Of a stretch of DNA of 64,000 nucleotides, positions 40,315 through 49,323 are shown in pieces. The notes beneath the pieces are model-generated. The model worked only from the letters and a program-made list of their open reading frames with translations. It did no database searches and was not told the DNA's origin. The position numbers were made by a program, and so were the translations under genes. The stretch is from Salinicola salarius (lineage in GTDB: Bacteria; Pseudomonadota; Gammaproteobacteria; Pseudomonadales; Halomonadaceae), in NCBI RefSeq assembly GCF_002179555.1, contig NZ_NHOU01000010.1, forward strand, positions 1 through 64,000. The letters are read 5' to 3'. How positions within the stretch are numbered: position 1 is the stretch's first letter; each line of letters opens with the position of its first letter.

Positions 40315-41892
40315 TCATGGGATGGTCAACACCTGCCCTACCCGCAAGATATCGCTATCCAGCCCATTGGCCTGCTTCAGCGCCTTCATGCTGATGTTAT
40401 GGCTGGCCGCCACCTGGGACAACGAATCGCCTCTCTGGACGCGATACTCGTTGCCGGCACTGCCGCGGCCCTGATCACGCTGCCAGGCCAGCAGGCTCGA
40501 GGGCGGCGGATGCTGGCGGAAATGGGCCACGATGCCGTCGTAGATCGCCTGGGCCAGCTTGGCCTGGTGCGCCGATGACTTGAGCTGCACCTCTTCGCGC
40601 GGGTTGGAGATGAAGCCGGTCTCGACCAGCAGCGACGGGATGTCCGGCGATTTCAGCACCACGAAGCCCGCCTGCTCGACGCTCGACTTGTGCAGCTTGT
40701 TGATCCGTCCCAACTGGTCGAGCACCTGCCCGCCAGTCGCCAGCGAATCGTTCATCGTCGCGGTCATCGTCAGATCGAGCAGCACGCCGCGCAGCACTTC
40801 ATCCTTGTCGTCGAGGCTCAAGTTGCCGTCGACGCCCCCGATCAGGTCGGACTGGTTCTCGCTCGCCGCCAGCCAGCGTGCGGTTTCCGACGTTGCCCCG
40901 CCCTGGGATAGCGCGTAGACCGAACTACCATAGGGCTGGCTACTGCGAACCGCATCGGCGTGGACCGAGACGAAGAAGTCAGCCTTCTGCTGCCGGGCGA
41001 TCAGGGTGCGCTGACGCAAGCCGACGTAATAGTCGCTGTCCCGAGTCAGGAACGCCTTGAACCCCGGCGTCTGATCGAAACGCTGCTTCACCTTGCGTGC
41101 GATCTGGAGCACGACGTCCTTTTCCCGAGTGTTATGAGGGCCGATGGCACCCGGATCTTCGCCACCGTGCCCGGGATCGACGGCGACGATGATGTCCCGC
41201 TTGGGATGCGGCTGCGCCTCGACGGCGGAAGCCACCGTTTCGGCTTCCTGCGAGTTGCCCTCGACGACGGCTTCGGTCTGTGCCCGTTGCGCGGCGATCT
41301 CCTGATCGCGAATCATCGCCTCGATGGGATCGATGGGATCCTTGACCGCGCTGGCACCGGGATAGTCGAGATCGACCACCAGCCGGTCGCTGTACTGATC
41401 ATTGGGCGGCAGCGTGAAGCTCTTGGGGACGACGGAGCGGCTGACATCGAGCACGACGCGCAACCCACCGCTCTCGCGCACGCCGGTCCGCACCTTCGAA
41501 ATGGCACTGTCGTCCAGGTCGAGCTTGTCGGGGTCGAAATCCAGATCGGTACTGTCGAGGTCGATGACGACACGATCGGGATTGTCGAGGGTGAAGATAT
41601 TGGCATTGACCGGTCCCGACATGTCGAACACCAGCCTGACGTGGTCCGGAGCCGACCACAGCCGCATGTTGTCCACCTCGACGGCTTGCGCCTGTGCGGC
41701 GGTCCCGAGGCAGCAGACAGAAATCAGTCCGGCCAGCCCGCGGCGCCCAAAGCCCTTGCGCATGACCGGCCAGACGCGCACGACCATTCCCGACAGCAGG
41801 AATGCGGCATGACACAGGATGGCGACGAAATTCCATAACGACTCACGACCGGGCCGGGCGTCATGAGGCGCCTGTTGCACTTCTGTCAGCAT
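40315..41892 (-). CDS. N-acetylmuramoyl-L-alanine amidase (AmiB/AmiC type)
   Basis: Periplasmic zinc amidase that cleaves septal peptidoglycan for daughter-cell separation. Order: export signal ending TAAQAQA (about residue 68 from this start), AMIN domain (VDNMRLWSAPDHVRLVFDMSG), Amidase_3 catalytic domain (VAVDPGHGGEDPGAIG, LVETGFISNPREE) and one C-terminal LysM repeat. The ATG at 41892 has AAGGA upstream and overlaps the tsaE stop by seven bases. A start at 41763 (MRKGFGRRG) would give a more normal signal peptide, so the start is undecided. It lies in the usual tsaE-amiB-mutL order. Confidence 0.9.
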   Translation of the reverse strand: MLTEVQQAPHDARPGRESLWNFVAILCHAAFLLSGMVVRVWPVMRKGFGRRGLAGLISVCCLGTAAQAQAVEVDNMRLWSAPDHVRLVFDMSGPVNANIFTLDNPDRVVIDLDSTDLDFDPDKLDLDDSAISKVRTGVRESGGLRVVLDVSRSVVPKSFTLPPNDQYSDRLVVDLDYPGASAVKDPIDPIEAMIRDQEIAAQRAQTEAVVEGNSQEAETVASAVEAQPHPKRDIIVAVDPGHGGEDPGAIGPHNTREKDVVLQIARKVKQRFDQTPGFKAFLTRDSDYYVGLRQRTLIARQQKADFFVSVHADAVRSSQPYGSSVYALSQGGATSETARWLAASENQSDLIGGVDGNLSLDDKDEVLRGVLLDLTMTATMNDSLATGGQVLDQLGRINKLHKSSVEQAGFVVLKSPDIPSLLVETGFISNPREEVQLKSSAHQAKLAQAIYDGIVAHFRQHPPPSSLLAWQRDQGRGSAGNEYRVQRGDSLSQVAASHNISMKALKQANGLDSDILRVGQVLTIP

Positions 41893-42395
41893 TCATCTTC
41901 CTTGTGACTCACGGGTTCCTCACCGCTCATCGAATCGCGCAGCCCCGCCGGCAGCTGCGTCAGCGCGGCACTTCCGTGCTCGCTGTACGCGATGCCCCAG
42001 GCGATCCGGCCCGAGGCATGGACCCGGAGGTGTATCTCGAGATCGGGCGTGGGTAGCCAGCCGGCGCCGCGGCTCGGCCACTCGATCAGACAGAGCGCGT
42101 CGTCACCCATCATGTCGCGGGCACCGATGAACTCGAGCTCCTCGGGATCGCCCAGGCGGTAAAGGTCAAAATGGTAGATTCGGGCCGATGCAGTCTCGTA
42201 GGGCTCGACCAGCGTGTAAGTCGGGCTCTTGACCGCCCCTTCATGGCCATGGGCACGCAGGATGCCCCTTGCCAGCGTGGTCTTGCCGGCCCCCAGGTCG
42301 CCGATCAGGTGGACCTGACCACGACCGGCCAGCGCTCGGCCCAGGGATTCGCCAAAGGCCACCTGGGCGGCTTCATCGCTAAGTGTGATCGGCAT
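41886..42395 (-). CDS. tsaE: tRNA threonylcarbamoyladenosine biosynthesis ATPase TsaE
   Basis: 169 residues. P-loop GDLGAGKTTLARGIL, SPTYTLVEPYE and IYHFDLYRLGDPEELEFIG are the classic TsaE/YjeE motifs. It powers the TsaB-TsaD complex making t6A37 in tRNA. The ATG at 42395 lies inside the end of nnr (17-base overlap); the upstream open frame only covers nnr in another frame. Confidence 0.93.
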   Translation of the reverse strand: MPITLSDEAAQVAFGESLGRALAGRGQVHLIGDLGAGKTTLARGILRAHGHEGAVKSPTYTLVEPYETASARIYHFDLYRLGDPEELEFIGARDMMGDDALCLIEWPSRGAGWLPTPDLEIHLRVHASGRIAWGIAYSEHGSAALTQLPAGLRDSMSGEEPVSHKEDEC

Positions 42396-43896
42396 GACTC
42401 GAGACAGGTTGAGGGTTGGCCAAAGTTCGCGCATAGGATGCCAGATCAGTCGCCAGCAAACCACGCTCGCCGGCATCCGACGCCGCGGCATCCGCGGCCA
42501 GGGCGTGAAGCAGCACGCCGATCCGAGCCGCCTCGCCGGGCGATTCGAGCTGCCCGGCGAGTCCCGCAATGATGCCGGTCAACGCATCGCCCATGCCGCC
42601 ACTGGCCATGCCCGGGTTGCCGAACGGACAGAGCGTGAGCCGCTCGCCGTCGTAGACCAGCGTACCCGCGCCCTTGAGCACGATGGTACCGCCCCAGCGC
42701 CGGTGCAGGGCGATGACGGCGTCGCGTCGGTCCCGCTGGACGTCGGCGGTGGAAATGCCCAGCAGGCGCCCCGCTTCGCCGGGATGCGGCGTCAATATCC
42801 AGTCGTCTCGACGGCGCTCCCGTTCGTCGCCCGCCAGCAGGTTGAGGCCGTCAGCATCGATGACGCAGGGCTTGCCGGCATCGAGTGCGCTCTGCAGCGC
42901 GGCCTGACCCCAGGCACCGGTCTCGATACCCGGCCCCACGGCCACGACATCGGCTGCCTCGACCATCGGCTCGAGATCCGGTGCTCCACGCACGCCTCGT
43001 GCCATGATCTCGGGAAAGCGGGTCAGACTGGCCGAGACATGAGCGGCATCGGTAGCGAGGCTCACCTTGCCGGCGCCGACACGCGCCACCATCTCGCTGG
43101 TCATCAGTGCCGCGCCGCCCATGCCCGGCGCGCCGGCGATCACCAGCACATGGCCATGAGCTCCCTTGTGGCTATTGGGCGTTCGCGGCGGCAGCGCCGC
43201 CGCCAGATCCTCGCGCGCCTGGCGCCAGGCCACCGGCACGATATCGCCATGCCGTAGTGGATCGACGCCGAGCGAGGCATAGACGATATCGCCAACCCTG
43301 TCGAGCGCCGCTCCGGTATGCAGACCGAACTTGTCGCCGATGAAGGTGATCGTCAGCGTGGCACTGATCGCCTCGGCCTCGACATGGCCGGTATCGACAT
43401 CGACCCCGGACGGCACGTCGACGGCCATGACCGGACGGCCGCTGGCATTGACCTCAGTGATGGCAGCGGCATAAGGCTCACGAGGCGCGCCACTGGCGCC
43501 GGTGCCCAGCATCGCATCGACCATCAGCTCGCCATCCAGGGTCAGCTCGTCGTTCCAGTCGACCGCTTCGACGCCTGCCTCCGCTGCCATTACCGCCGCC
43601 CGGCGCGCGTCACCCTCGAGTTCGGCGACCGGCTTGAGCGCGACCAGGTCGACCACCAGGCCCTCGGCGGCAGCCAGTGCCGCGATGACGTAACCGTCGC
43701 CACCATTGTTGCCGCCACCGCACAGCACGCAGAGACGACGCACCTGTGGCCAGCGGGCACGCAGCGTGTCATAGGCCGACTCGCCGGCGCGCCGCATCAA
43801 TGCGAAGCTGTCGCCCTCGGCCTCGATGGTTCGACGATCCAGCTCGCGCACCTGCTCGGCCAGATAAAGCGGCCGCTGAAAAGAAGAGGCGGTCAT
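42379..43896 (-). CDS. nnr: Bifunctional NAD(P)H-hydrate epimerase / ADP-dependent dehydratase
   Basis: 505 residues with two repair domains. The N-terminal YjeF epimerase has CGGGNNGGDGYVIA and VPSGVDVDTG; the C-terminal ADP-dependent dehydratase has HVLVIAGAPGMGGAALM, DADGLN and GMGDALTGIIAG. Together they restore damaged hydrated NADH and NADPH. The ATG at 43896 has AGGAG six bases upstream. It is divergent from queG and overlaps tsaE. Confidence 0.95.
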   Translation of the reverse strand: MTASSFQRPLYLAEQVRELDRRTIEAEGDSFALMRRAGESAYDTLRARWPQVRRLCVLCGGGNNGGDGYVIAALAAAEGLVVDLVALKPVAELEGDARRAAVMAAEAGVEAVDWNDELTLDGELMVDAMLGTGASGAPREPYAAAITEVNASGRPVMAVDVPSGVDVDTGHVEAEAISATLTITFIGDKFGLHTGAALDRVGDIVYASLGVDPLRHGDIVPVAWRQAREDLAAALPPRTPNSHKGAHGHVLVIAGAPGMGGAALMTSEMVARVGAGKVSLATDAAHVSASLTRFPEIMARGVRGAPDLEPMVEAADVVAVGPGIETGAWGQAALQSALDAGKPCVIDADGLNLLAGDERERRRDDWILTPHPGEAGRLLGISTADVQRDRRDAVIALHRRWGGTIVLKGAGTLVYDGERLTLCPFGNPGMASGGMGDALTGIIAGLAGQLESPGEAARIGVLLHALAADAAASDAGERGLLATDLASYARTLANPQPVSSHADHT

Positions 43897-44039
43897 CGTG
43901 ACTCCTGTCATCTTCCGATAGAGGATTTGCCGATGAGGACGCCAGATGGCGTCACATCTGCCATTCGACTGACGCTCGGCTCATTAGTGGTGTAGGGTAG
44001 CGCACCCGACACTTCCATCTCCGTTGGCTTCTCTGCGGT

Positions 44040-45131
44040 ATGTCACACCCATCCAGCATCGATTTCGACGAACTCGCCTCACGCATCAAGCAGTGGGGAC
44101 GAGAACTCGGCTTCCAGGCGATCGGTATCACGGATACCGATCTGCAGACCCATGAGCGCTATCTGCAGCGCTGGCTGGACGCCGGACATCATGGCGAGAT
44201 GCACTACATGGCCAGGCATGGAAGCAAACGCACTCGGCCGCAGGAGCTCGTACCCGGGACGCTGCGGGTGATCAGCGCGCGCATGGACTACCTGCCGCCC
44301 GAGGTCGAGACCACGAGAATACTGGGACAACCGCAGAAGGCGTATGTTTCACGCTACGCGCTGGGGCGCGACTATCACAAACTGATTCGCAAGCGGCTGG
44401 ATCAACTGGCCCGCCGGATCGAGGACGAAGTCGGCCCGATCGGCTATCGCGCCTTCGTCGATTCCGCACCGGTGATGGAGCGCGCCCTGGCCCAGAAAGC
44501 CGGACTGGGCTGGTTCGGCAAGAACGCCATGCTGCTCAACCCCCAGGCCGGCTCGCTGTTCTTCCTCGGCGAACTCTATACCGATCTGCCACTGCCGGTG
44601 GACCCGCCCTTCGAGCGCGAGCACTGCGGCTCCTGCTCCAGCTGCCAGACCGCCTGCCCCACCAATGCCATCATCGACGACAAGGTGATCGACGCGCGGC
44701 GCTGCATCTCGTACCTGACAATCGAACTTCACGGCAGCATTCCCGTCGAGTTCCGCCGGGCCATGGGCAATCGCGTCTACGGCTGTGACGACTGCCAGCT
44801 GTTCTGCCCTTTCACCCGCTTCACTCGCGCCAGCACCGAGCCGGATTTCGCGCCGCGTCACGATCTCGACCGCGCCGAGCTGATCGACCTGTTTGCCTGG
44901 AGCGAGACCGAATTCCTCAAGCGCACCGAAGGCAGCCCGATTCGGCGCATCGGCTACGAGCGCTGGCTACGCAATCTCGCCATCGGCCTGGGCAACGCGC
45001 CCTGGAGCGAACGGGTCGAGAGCGCCCTGCGCGCGCGTCTCGCCTACCCCTCCGATCTGGTTCGCGAACATGTGCGCTGGGCGCTGGAAGAGCAACGGCG
45101 CAAGCGCGAGGCACGCATCGCCAGCGTCTAG
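44040..45131 (+). CDS. queG: Epoxyqueuosine reductase QueG
   Basis: Last step of queuosine synthesis in tRNA, a cobalamin- and Fe-S-dependent reduction. 363 residues with two 4Fe-4S motifs, CGSCSSCQTACPTNAI and CDDCQLFCPF, and YALGRDYHKLIRKRL upstream. It is divergent from nnr; the intergenic 143 bases should hold both promoters. Confidence 0.95.
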   Translation: MSHPSSIDFDELASRIKQWGRELGFQAIGITDTDLQTHERYLQRWLDAGHHGEMHYMARHGSKRTRPQELVPGTLRVISARMDYLPPEVETTRILGQPQKAYVSRYALGRDYHKLIRKRLDQLARRIEDEVGPIGYRAFVDSAPVMERALAQKAGLGWFGKNAMLLNPQAGSLFFLGELYTDLPLPVDPPFEREHCGSCSSCQTACPTNAIIDDKVIDARRCISYLTIELHGSIPVEFRRAMGNRVYGCDDCQLFCPFTRFTRASTEPDFAPRHDLDRAELIDLFAWSETEFLKRTEGSPIRRIGYERWLRNLAIGLGNAPWSERVESALRARLAYPSDLVREHVRWALEEQRRKREARIASV

Positions 45132-45181
45132 ACCGTTACGAAACGGGTCGCCACGGGTCGCGCGCCGTCACACTCCGGCCT

Positions 45182-45781
45182 TCAGGAAGGCAGCTTCAGG
45201 AACGTCTCGCGGTAATGCTTGAGCTCCGCCAGCGATTCACGGATGTCGTCCAGCGCCTGGTGCGTGTTGCGCTTGGTGAAACCGCTCGCGGCTGCCGGAT
45301 TCCAGCGCTTGGCCAACTCCTTCAGCGTCGAGACATCCAGATTTCGATAATGGAAGAAATTGTTGAGCGCCGGCATCTCGCGCTCCATGAAACGGCGATC
45401 CTGGTGGATGCTGTTTCCGCAGACCGGCGAGGTACCGGGCGAGACATAGGTGGCGAGAAACGCGAGGGTACGGCGTTCCGCTTCCGCCGTATCGATGGCG
45501 CTCTCGCGGACCCGCTGGATCAGGCCGGATTCGCCATGGGTCTTCTGGTTCCACTCGTCCATGCCATCGAGCAGGGCGTCCGGCTGGTGCACGGCCAGCA
45601 CCGGCCCTTCGGCGACCAGGTTCAGCTCGGCATCGGTAATCAGCGTTGCCACCTCGATGATGCGTTCCCGATCAGGATCGAGACCGGTCATTTCCAGATC
45701 GATCCAGACCAGAAGGTCGCTACGTGTGCCGGCAGCGGATGGGGCAGAGGCGGATGAGTTAGTGGCGGATGGATCAGACAT
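45182..45781 (-). CDS. orn: Oligoribonuclease
   Basis: DEDDh 3'-5' exoribonuclease that degrades dinucleotides, including pGpG from c-di-GMP breakdown. 199 residues: [36 protein letters not shown] and the terminal [11 protein letters not shown] hold the metal-binding acids and His. The start at 45781 has GGAG upstream. About 20 extra residues rich in Ser and Ala precede the domain. It is convergent with queG and divergent from rsgA. Confidence 0.94.
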   Translation of the reverse strand: MSDPSATNSSASAPSAAGTRSDLLVWIDLEMTGLDPDRERIIEVATLITDAELNLVAEGPVLAVHQPDALLDGMDEWNQKTHGESGLIQRVRESAIDTAEAERRTLAFLATYVSPGTSPVCGNSIHQDRRFMEREMPALNNFFHYRNLDVSTLKELAKRWNPAAASGFTKRNTHQALDDIRESLAELKHYRETFLKLPS

Positions 45782-45933
45782 GAACAACTCCAGATTCGGT
45801 GTCCTCGGCCGCGCGGACGCGGGCGGACACGACAAGTCGGTAAAGGCTACAATGCCTGCCATTCTACCCCCGGGGCACGACGGATGGGCAAACACCAACA
45901 GCCAGAACCGAAAACCATGAGTCACCGTAAACC

Positions 45934-46977
45934 ATGAGCCGCCGCAAACTGAGCCGACAACAGCGCTGGCGCGTCGAGAAGATCCAGGCCGAACGCACCG
46001 AACGAGCGTTGAAGAAGGACGACCGCGATAGCGAACGTCTCGATGCCGGCGAATACGGAGCCGAGCAGCCCGGCCGCGTCGCCGCCCACTTCGGCCGCTC
46101 GCTGGAGGTCGAGTCCGTCGAGGGTGATCAGATCCGGCTGCACCGCTGCCATCTGCGCGCCAATCTCGAAGGGCTGGTGACCGGCGACCAGGTGGTCTGG
46201 CGCCAGGCCAACGATGGCAGCGGCGTGGTGGTCGCCCGCGGCGAGCGTCACAGCGTGCTCGAACGCCCGGATGCCCACGGTCAACTGCGCCCCGTCGCCG
46301 CCAATATCGACCAGATCCTGATCGTGGTCGCGGTCGAGCCGGAGCCGCATCCCAACCTGATCGACCGTTACCTGGTCGCCGCGGAACATACCCGGATCCC
46401 GCCCGTGCTAGTGCTCAACAAGAGCGACCTGCTGCCACCTGAGGGCGGCGCGCTGCGCGAATTGCTGGCACGCTACGATCGGCTCGGTTACCCGCTGATC
46501 GAAGCGTCCGCGCGCGGCGAGCACGGGCTGGACGCGCTGCATGCACGGCTGGCGGCGCGAACTTCCGTCTTCGTCGGCCAGAGCGGGGTCGGCAAGTCCT
46601 CGCTGATCGACAAACTGCTGCCCGCCGAAACCTTACGGATCGGCGCGCTGTCGACGGATACCCGCAAAGGCAAGCACACCACCACCACGGCCCGCCTCTA
46701 CCCGCTACCGCTGGAGACGGCGCTCGACGGAACGCGACGAGGCGACTTGATCGACTCGCCCGGCATCCGGGAATTCGGCCTCTGGCATCTCGACGAGCGC
46801 GAACTGGCGGAAGGCTTCATCGAATTCCGCCCCTATCTCGGCCACTGCCGATTCCGCGACTGCCGCCATCGTCAGGAACCCGGCTGCGCCCTGCTCGATG
46901 CCGTCGAACGTGGCGACATTCATCCCCAGCGTTTCGCCAGTTTTCAGCGCATCAGAGACGACATCGCCGCGTCCTGA
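45934..46977 (+). CDS. rsgA: Small ribosomal subunit biogenesis GTPase RsgA
   Basis: 347 residues: OB fold, circularly permuted GTPase domain (LNKSDLL before the P-loop [14 protein letters not shown]) and a zinc finger with [14 protein letters not shown]. It acts late in 30S maturation. It is divergent from orn, the conserved orn-rsgA arrangement. The ribosome site is weak. The last codons lie in a 17-bp sequence repeated at 47294-47310. Confidence 0.95.
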   Translation: MSRRKLSRQQRWRVEKIQAERTERALKKDDRDSERLDAGEYGAEQPGRVAAHFGRSLEVESVEGDQIRLHRCHLRANLEGLVTGDQVVWRQANDGSGVVVARGERHSVLERPDAHGQLRPVAANIDQILIVVAVEPEPHPNLIDRYLVAAEHTRIPPVLVLNKSDLLPPEGGALRELLARYDRLGYPLIEASARGEHGLDALHARLAARTSVFVGQSGVGKSSLIDKLLPAETLRIGALSTDTRKGKHTTTTARLYPLPLETALDGTRRGDLIDSPGIREFGLWHLDERELAEGFIEFRPYLGHCRFRDCRHRQEPGCALLDAVERGDIHPQRFASFQRIRDDIAAS

Positions 46978-47310
46978 GAGTCGCCAGGGGTTATCGAAGC
47001 CGCCCCAGCGCCTTTCAAGACGACGCTGAACGGCGCCCGCTGAGCCGGGTCTTGTGGCATGGATGCCACAAGAGGCGCGCCTGGACAGGGATGTCCTTGC
47101 GCGCCGACCCGAGCGCAAGCGGCAGTCGTTCAGGGTTTCGTCGTTTTGTGGCGCGAAAAGAGGGGGAGCGGCGAGGGGGCGAGCGTTAAGCCCCCTCGTC
47201 AGGGTGAGCAGCAGGCTGGATCAAGACTCGACAGTCGTAGCCCCGCTGCCAGAAACACATCTCTCAGGCATGATTTTGATGATGACCAAAAGGATCGCCG
47301 CGTCCTGAGA
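46963..47310. repeat. 17-bp direct repeats flanking structured copy 1
   Basis: ATCGCCGCGTCCTGAGA occurs at 46963-46979, at the end of rsgA including its TGA, and again at 47294-47310. Removing the 331 bases between would join rsgA directly to the hairpin at 47294-47319. This is the footprint expected of an insertion with duplication of its target, or of a segmental duplication. Confidence 0.7.
47008..47198 (+). ncRNA. Structured repeat element, copy 1 (TwoAYGGAY-like)
   Basis: An outer stem CGGGTC/GACCCG (47046-47051, 47106-47111) encloses hairpin 1, CTTGTGGC-ATGGAT-GCCACAAG (47051-47072). Hairpin 2 follows, with stem GGCGCGC/GCGCGCC and inner GGAC-AGGGAT-GTCC (47074-47105). A 3' hairpin CGAGGGGGC/GCCCCCTCG (47172-47198) ends it. 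The diverged inverted copy at 47411-47590 keeps the same folds through compensatory changes. The paired hairpins and ATGGAT loop recall the TwoAYGGAY RNA motif. It could be a transcribed RNA or a mobile structured DNA repeat. Confidence 0.6.
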
Positions 47311-47319
47311 CGCGGCGAT
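47294..47319 (+). terminator. Hairpin, possibly the original rsgA terminator
   Basis: A perfect 11-bp stem ATCGCCGCGTC/GACGCGGCGAT with loop CTGA. Its left arm is the second copy of the 17-bp direct repeat. No T run follows, so termination is uncertain. Confidence 0.45.
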
Positions 47320-47410
47320 ATCCAATCATCCACCAATGCCTGGGCTGACTCATTCAGACACTACCAGATCACCACTGACGAGGCCGCTACCGCCCTCCTG
47401 CACGTTATTC

Positions 47411-47590
47411 TTGAGGGGCAAGCCCCTCAAACTCCCCTTTTTGACGCCACAGAACGGCGGACTCCGAACGCTAGAGCGCCTGCGCTCGGGTCGGCGCGAA
47501 AGGGCATCCTGCCCAACGCGCCTCTCGCGTCATCCATGACGCGAGACCCGGCTCGACGCTCTGCGTTCAGCGCCGTTCCGAAAGGCGTCT
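47411..47590 (-). ncRNA. Structured repeat element, copy 2 (TwoAYGGAY-like), inverted
   Basis: Minus-strand relative of the 47008-47198 element. Hairpin 1 is CTCGCGTC-ATGGAT-GACGCGAG, differing from copy 1 by three compensated base pairs with an identical loop. Hairpin 2 has inner GGGC-AGGAT-GCCC, again compensated. The outer CGGGTC/GACCCG stem is unchanged. The 3' hairpin is TTGAGGGG/CCCCTCAA (47411-47430). Open frames crossing it are artefacts of the repeat. Confidence 0.6.
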
Positions 47591-47612
47591 CGGGTGCAAG
47601 CCTTCGAGAAAG

Positions 47613-47702
47613 CCAACCTGGCTCAGAAATGCGATGCACCAACGAAGATGGCAATCAGAGGCCGCTTTTTTAACAAAGAGTGTCGAGCGCAGGCCATCTG
47701 GT
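47613..47702. repeat. Possible diverged relative of the MITE-like element
   Basis: The segment shares GGCCGCTTTTTTAACA...TCGAGCGCAGGCC with AGCCGATTTTTAACA...CCGAGCGCAGACA of the 40173 copy, and its outer edges contain TCAG and CTGGTTCAG. It abuts the stop of the permease gene. Similarity is partial and the terminal repeats are not clear. Confidence 0.3.
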
Positions 47703-49031
47703 TCAGCCTTCGAACAACATCAGGATGGAGAGGAAGAACAGCACCCACATCGCCGGGCGCACTTCCTTCGCCTTGCCGACCCCCACCTTGACCGCGACGA
47801 ATGTCAGGAAGCCGAACACCACGCCGTGGGTGATCGAGTAGGTCAGCGGAATCAGCATCATCGCCACGAACGCCGGGATGGCATCGTCGTACTGCTGCCA
47901 GTCGATGGTGCGAATCGGCGAGAGCATGAACACGCCCACCATGATCAGCGCCGGCGCGGTGGCGATGGCCGGCACTAGTGCCAGCAGCGGCGACAGGAAC
48001 AGAAACGGCAGGAACAGCAGCCCCGCGACCACGGCGACCAGCCCGGAACGCCCGCCCTGACTGATACCGGCCGCGGATTCGACATAGGCGTTGGCCGGGC
48101 TGGTGCCCAATGGCGCGGAGATCAACGCCGAGAACGCGTCCACCATCATCGAACGGCGAATGTTGCGCGGCTCGCCGTCCTCGTCGAGCAGGTTACCCGC
48201 CTGACACACGCCGATGAATGTCGACATCGCGTCGAAGAACGTCGTGAACAGGATCACGAAGATGAACGGCCAATAGGCGATGGATAGCGCGCCGATGAAA
48301 TCGACCTGCCACAGCGCACCGAAATCGGGCCAGGCGAAAATGCCCTGGAAGTTGACCAGCGTCGGCGAGCCTGTCGGCGACACGGCACTGGCATCACCCC
48401 ACAGCCGGCCGATGGGAATGGCGAGTACCGTGGTAACGACGATGCCCAGGATCAGCGCGCCCTGAATGCGGCGCGCCACCAGCACGGCAGTGATCCCCAG
48501 CCCGATCAGAAACGTGACCAGCGTCGGCGTCATTTCGCCCAGACCGACCACCGTGGCCGGATTGGAGACCAGCATGCCGGCGTTGACCAGGCCGATCACG
48601 GTAATGAACAGGCCGATGCCGCAGGCAATGGCGTGACGCAGCGTTGCCGGGATCGCATCGACCACGTAGCGGCGCACGTTGAACAGCGCCAGCAGGCCGA
48701 ACAGCACGCCGGACCAGAACACGCAGCCCAGCGCGGTCTGCCACTCGATGCCCGCCCCCAGCACCATGGTGTAGGTGAACAGCGCATTGATCCCCATGCC
48801 CGGCGCCACCAGGATCGGGTTACGCGCATAGAGGCCCATCATCACGCTGCCGAAAAAGCTGATCAGCACGGTGGCCGTCAGGGCACCGGCGAACGGAACA
48901 CCGGCGCTGGAAAGAATCGAAGGATTGACCACGATGATGTACATCGCCGCCAGGAAGGTCGCGATGCCCGCCAGCACTTCGGTTTTGACCGTCGTCCCCA
49001 GCGAGCGCAGAGAGAACATTTTTTCAAGCAC
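47703..49031 (-). CDS. NCS2-family purine permease (AzgA-like)
   Basis: 442-residue inner-membrane permease with about 12 to 14 hydrophobic segments. Motifs EVLAGIATFLAAMYIIVVNPSIL, APGMGINALFTYTMV and GTSPANAYVESAAGISQGGRSGL place it in the AzgA/PbuG/YicO branch that takes up adenine, guanine or hypoxanthine. The GTG at 49031 has AGGAG eight bases upstream; an ATG four codons later is the alternative. The 290-base leader is unusually structured. Confidence 0.9.
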   Translation of the reverse strand: MLEKMFSLRSLGTTVKTEVLAGIATFLAAMYIIVVNPSILSSAGVPFAGALTATVLISFFGSVMMGLYARNPILVAPGMGINALFTYTMVLGAGIEWQTALGCVFWSGVLFGLLALFNVRRYVVDAIPATLRHAIACGIGLFITVIGLVNAGMLVSNPATVVGLGEMTPTLVTFLIGLGITAVLVARRIQGALILGIVVTTVLAIPIGRLWGDASAVSPTGSPTLVNFQGIFAWPDFGALWQVDFIGALSIAYWPFIFVILFTTFFDAMSTFIGVCQAGNLLDEDGEPRNIRRSMMVDAFSALISAPLGTSPANAYVESAAGISQGGRSGLVAVVAGLLFLPFLFLSPLLALVPAIATAPALIMVGVFMLSPIRTIDWQQYDDAIPAFVAMMLIPLTYSITHGVVFGFLTFVAVKVGVGKAKEVRPAMWVLFFLSILMLFEG

Positions 49032-49143
49032 GCAGCAATCTCCTGGCAATCATGATTGTTATTGGTGACGCGAACCGCTCGCGTCCGTGAATTTTGTATA
49101 CGAGGATGGTCCCCATGAAAAGGGCCGAGAGGTCATCGGGCCG

Positions 49144-49178
49144 AAAAAACCCGTCCGAATTCGACCTTGCGAACGGGT
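49144..49178 (-). promoter_or_regulatory. Terminator-like hairpin in the permease leader
   Basis: On the minus strand ACCCGT...ACGGGT with an inner TTCG/CGAA pairing is followed at once by six T (the A run at 49144-49149). It lies about 110 bases upstream of the permease start in the same direction. It could be an attenuator or the expression platform of a riboswitch. I could not match a known purine riboswitch consensus. Confidence 0.4.
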
Positions 49179-49323
49179 GGCCGCCACTCTCGAGCGGCGC
49201 GCAGTATAGCGGATCCGCTTCGCGACGCCATCCGCTATCCTGGCGACAGGCACGTGTGCCATCATCATGCCCATTGCTGCAGCACGATCACGACAGAAAC
49301 GATCACGACAGGAGTCACCGCTC

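Noticed and set aside
47059-47673. Open frame of 204 codons across the structured elements
   Set aside because: It runs through both hairpin elements in opposite orientations, has no ribosome site and is explained by the repeats.
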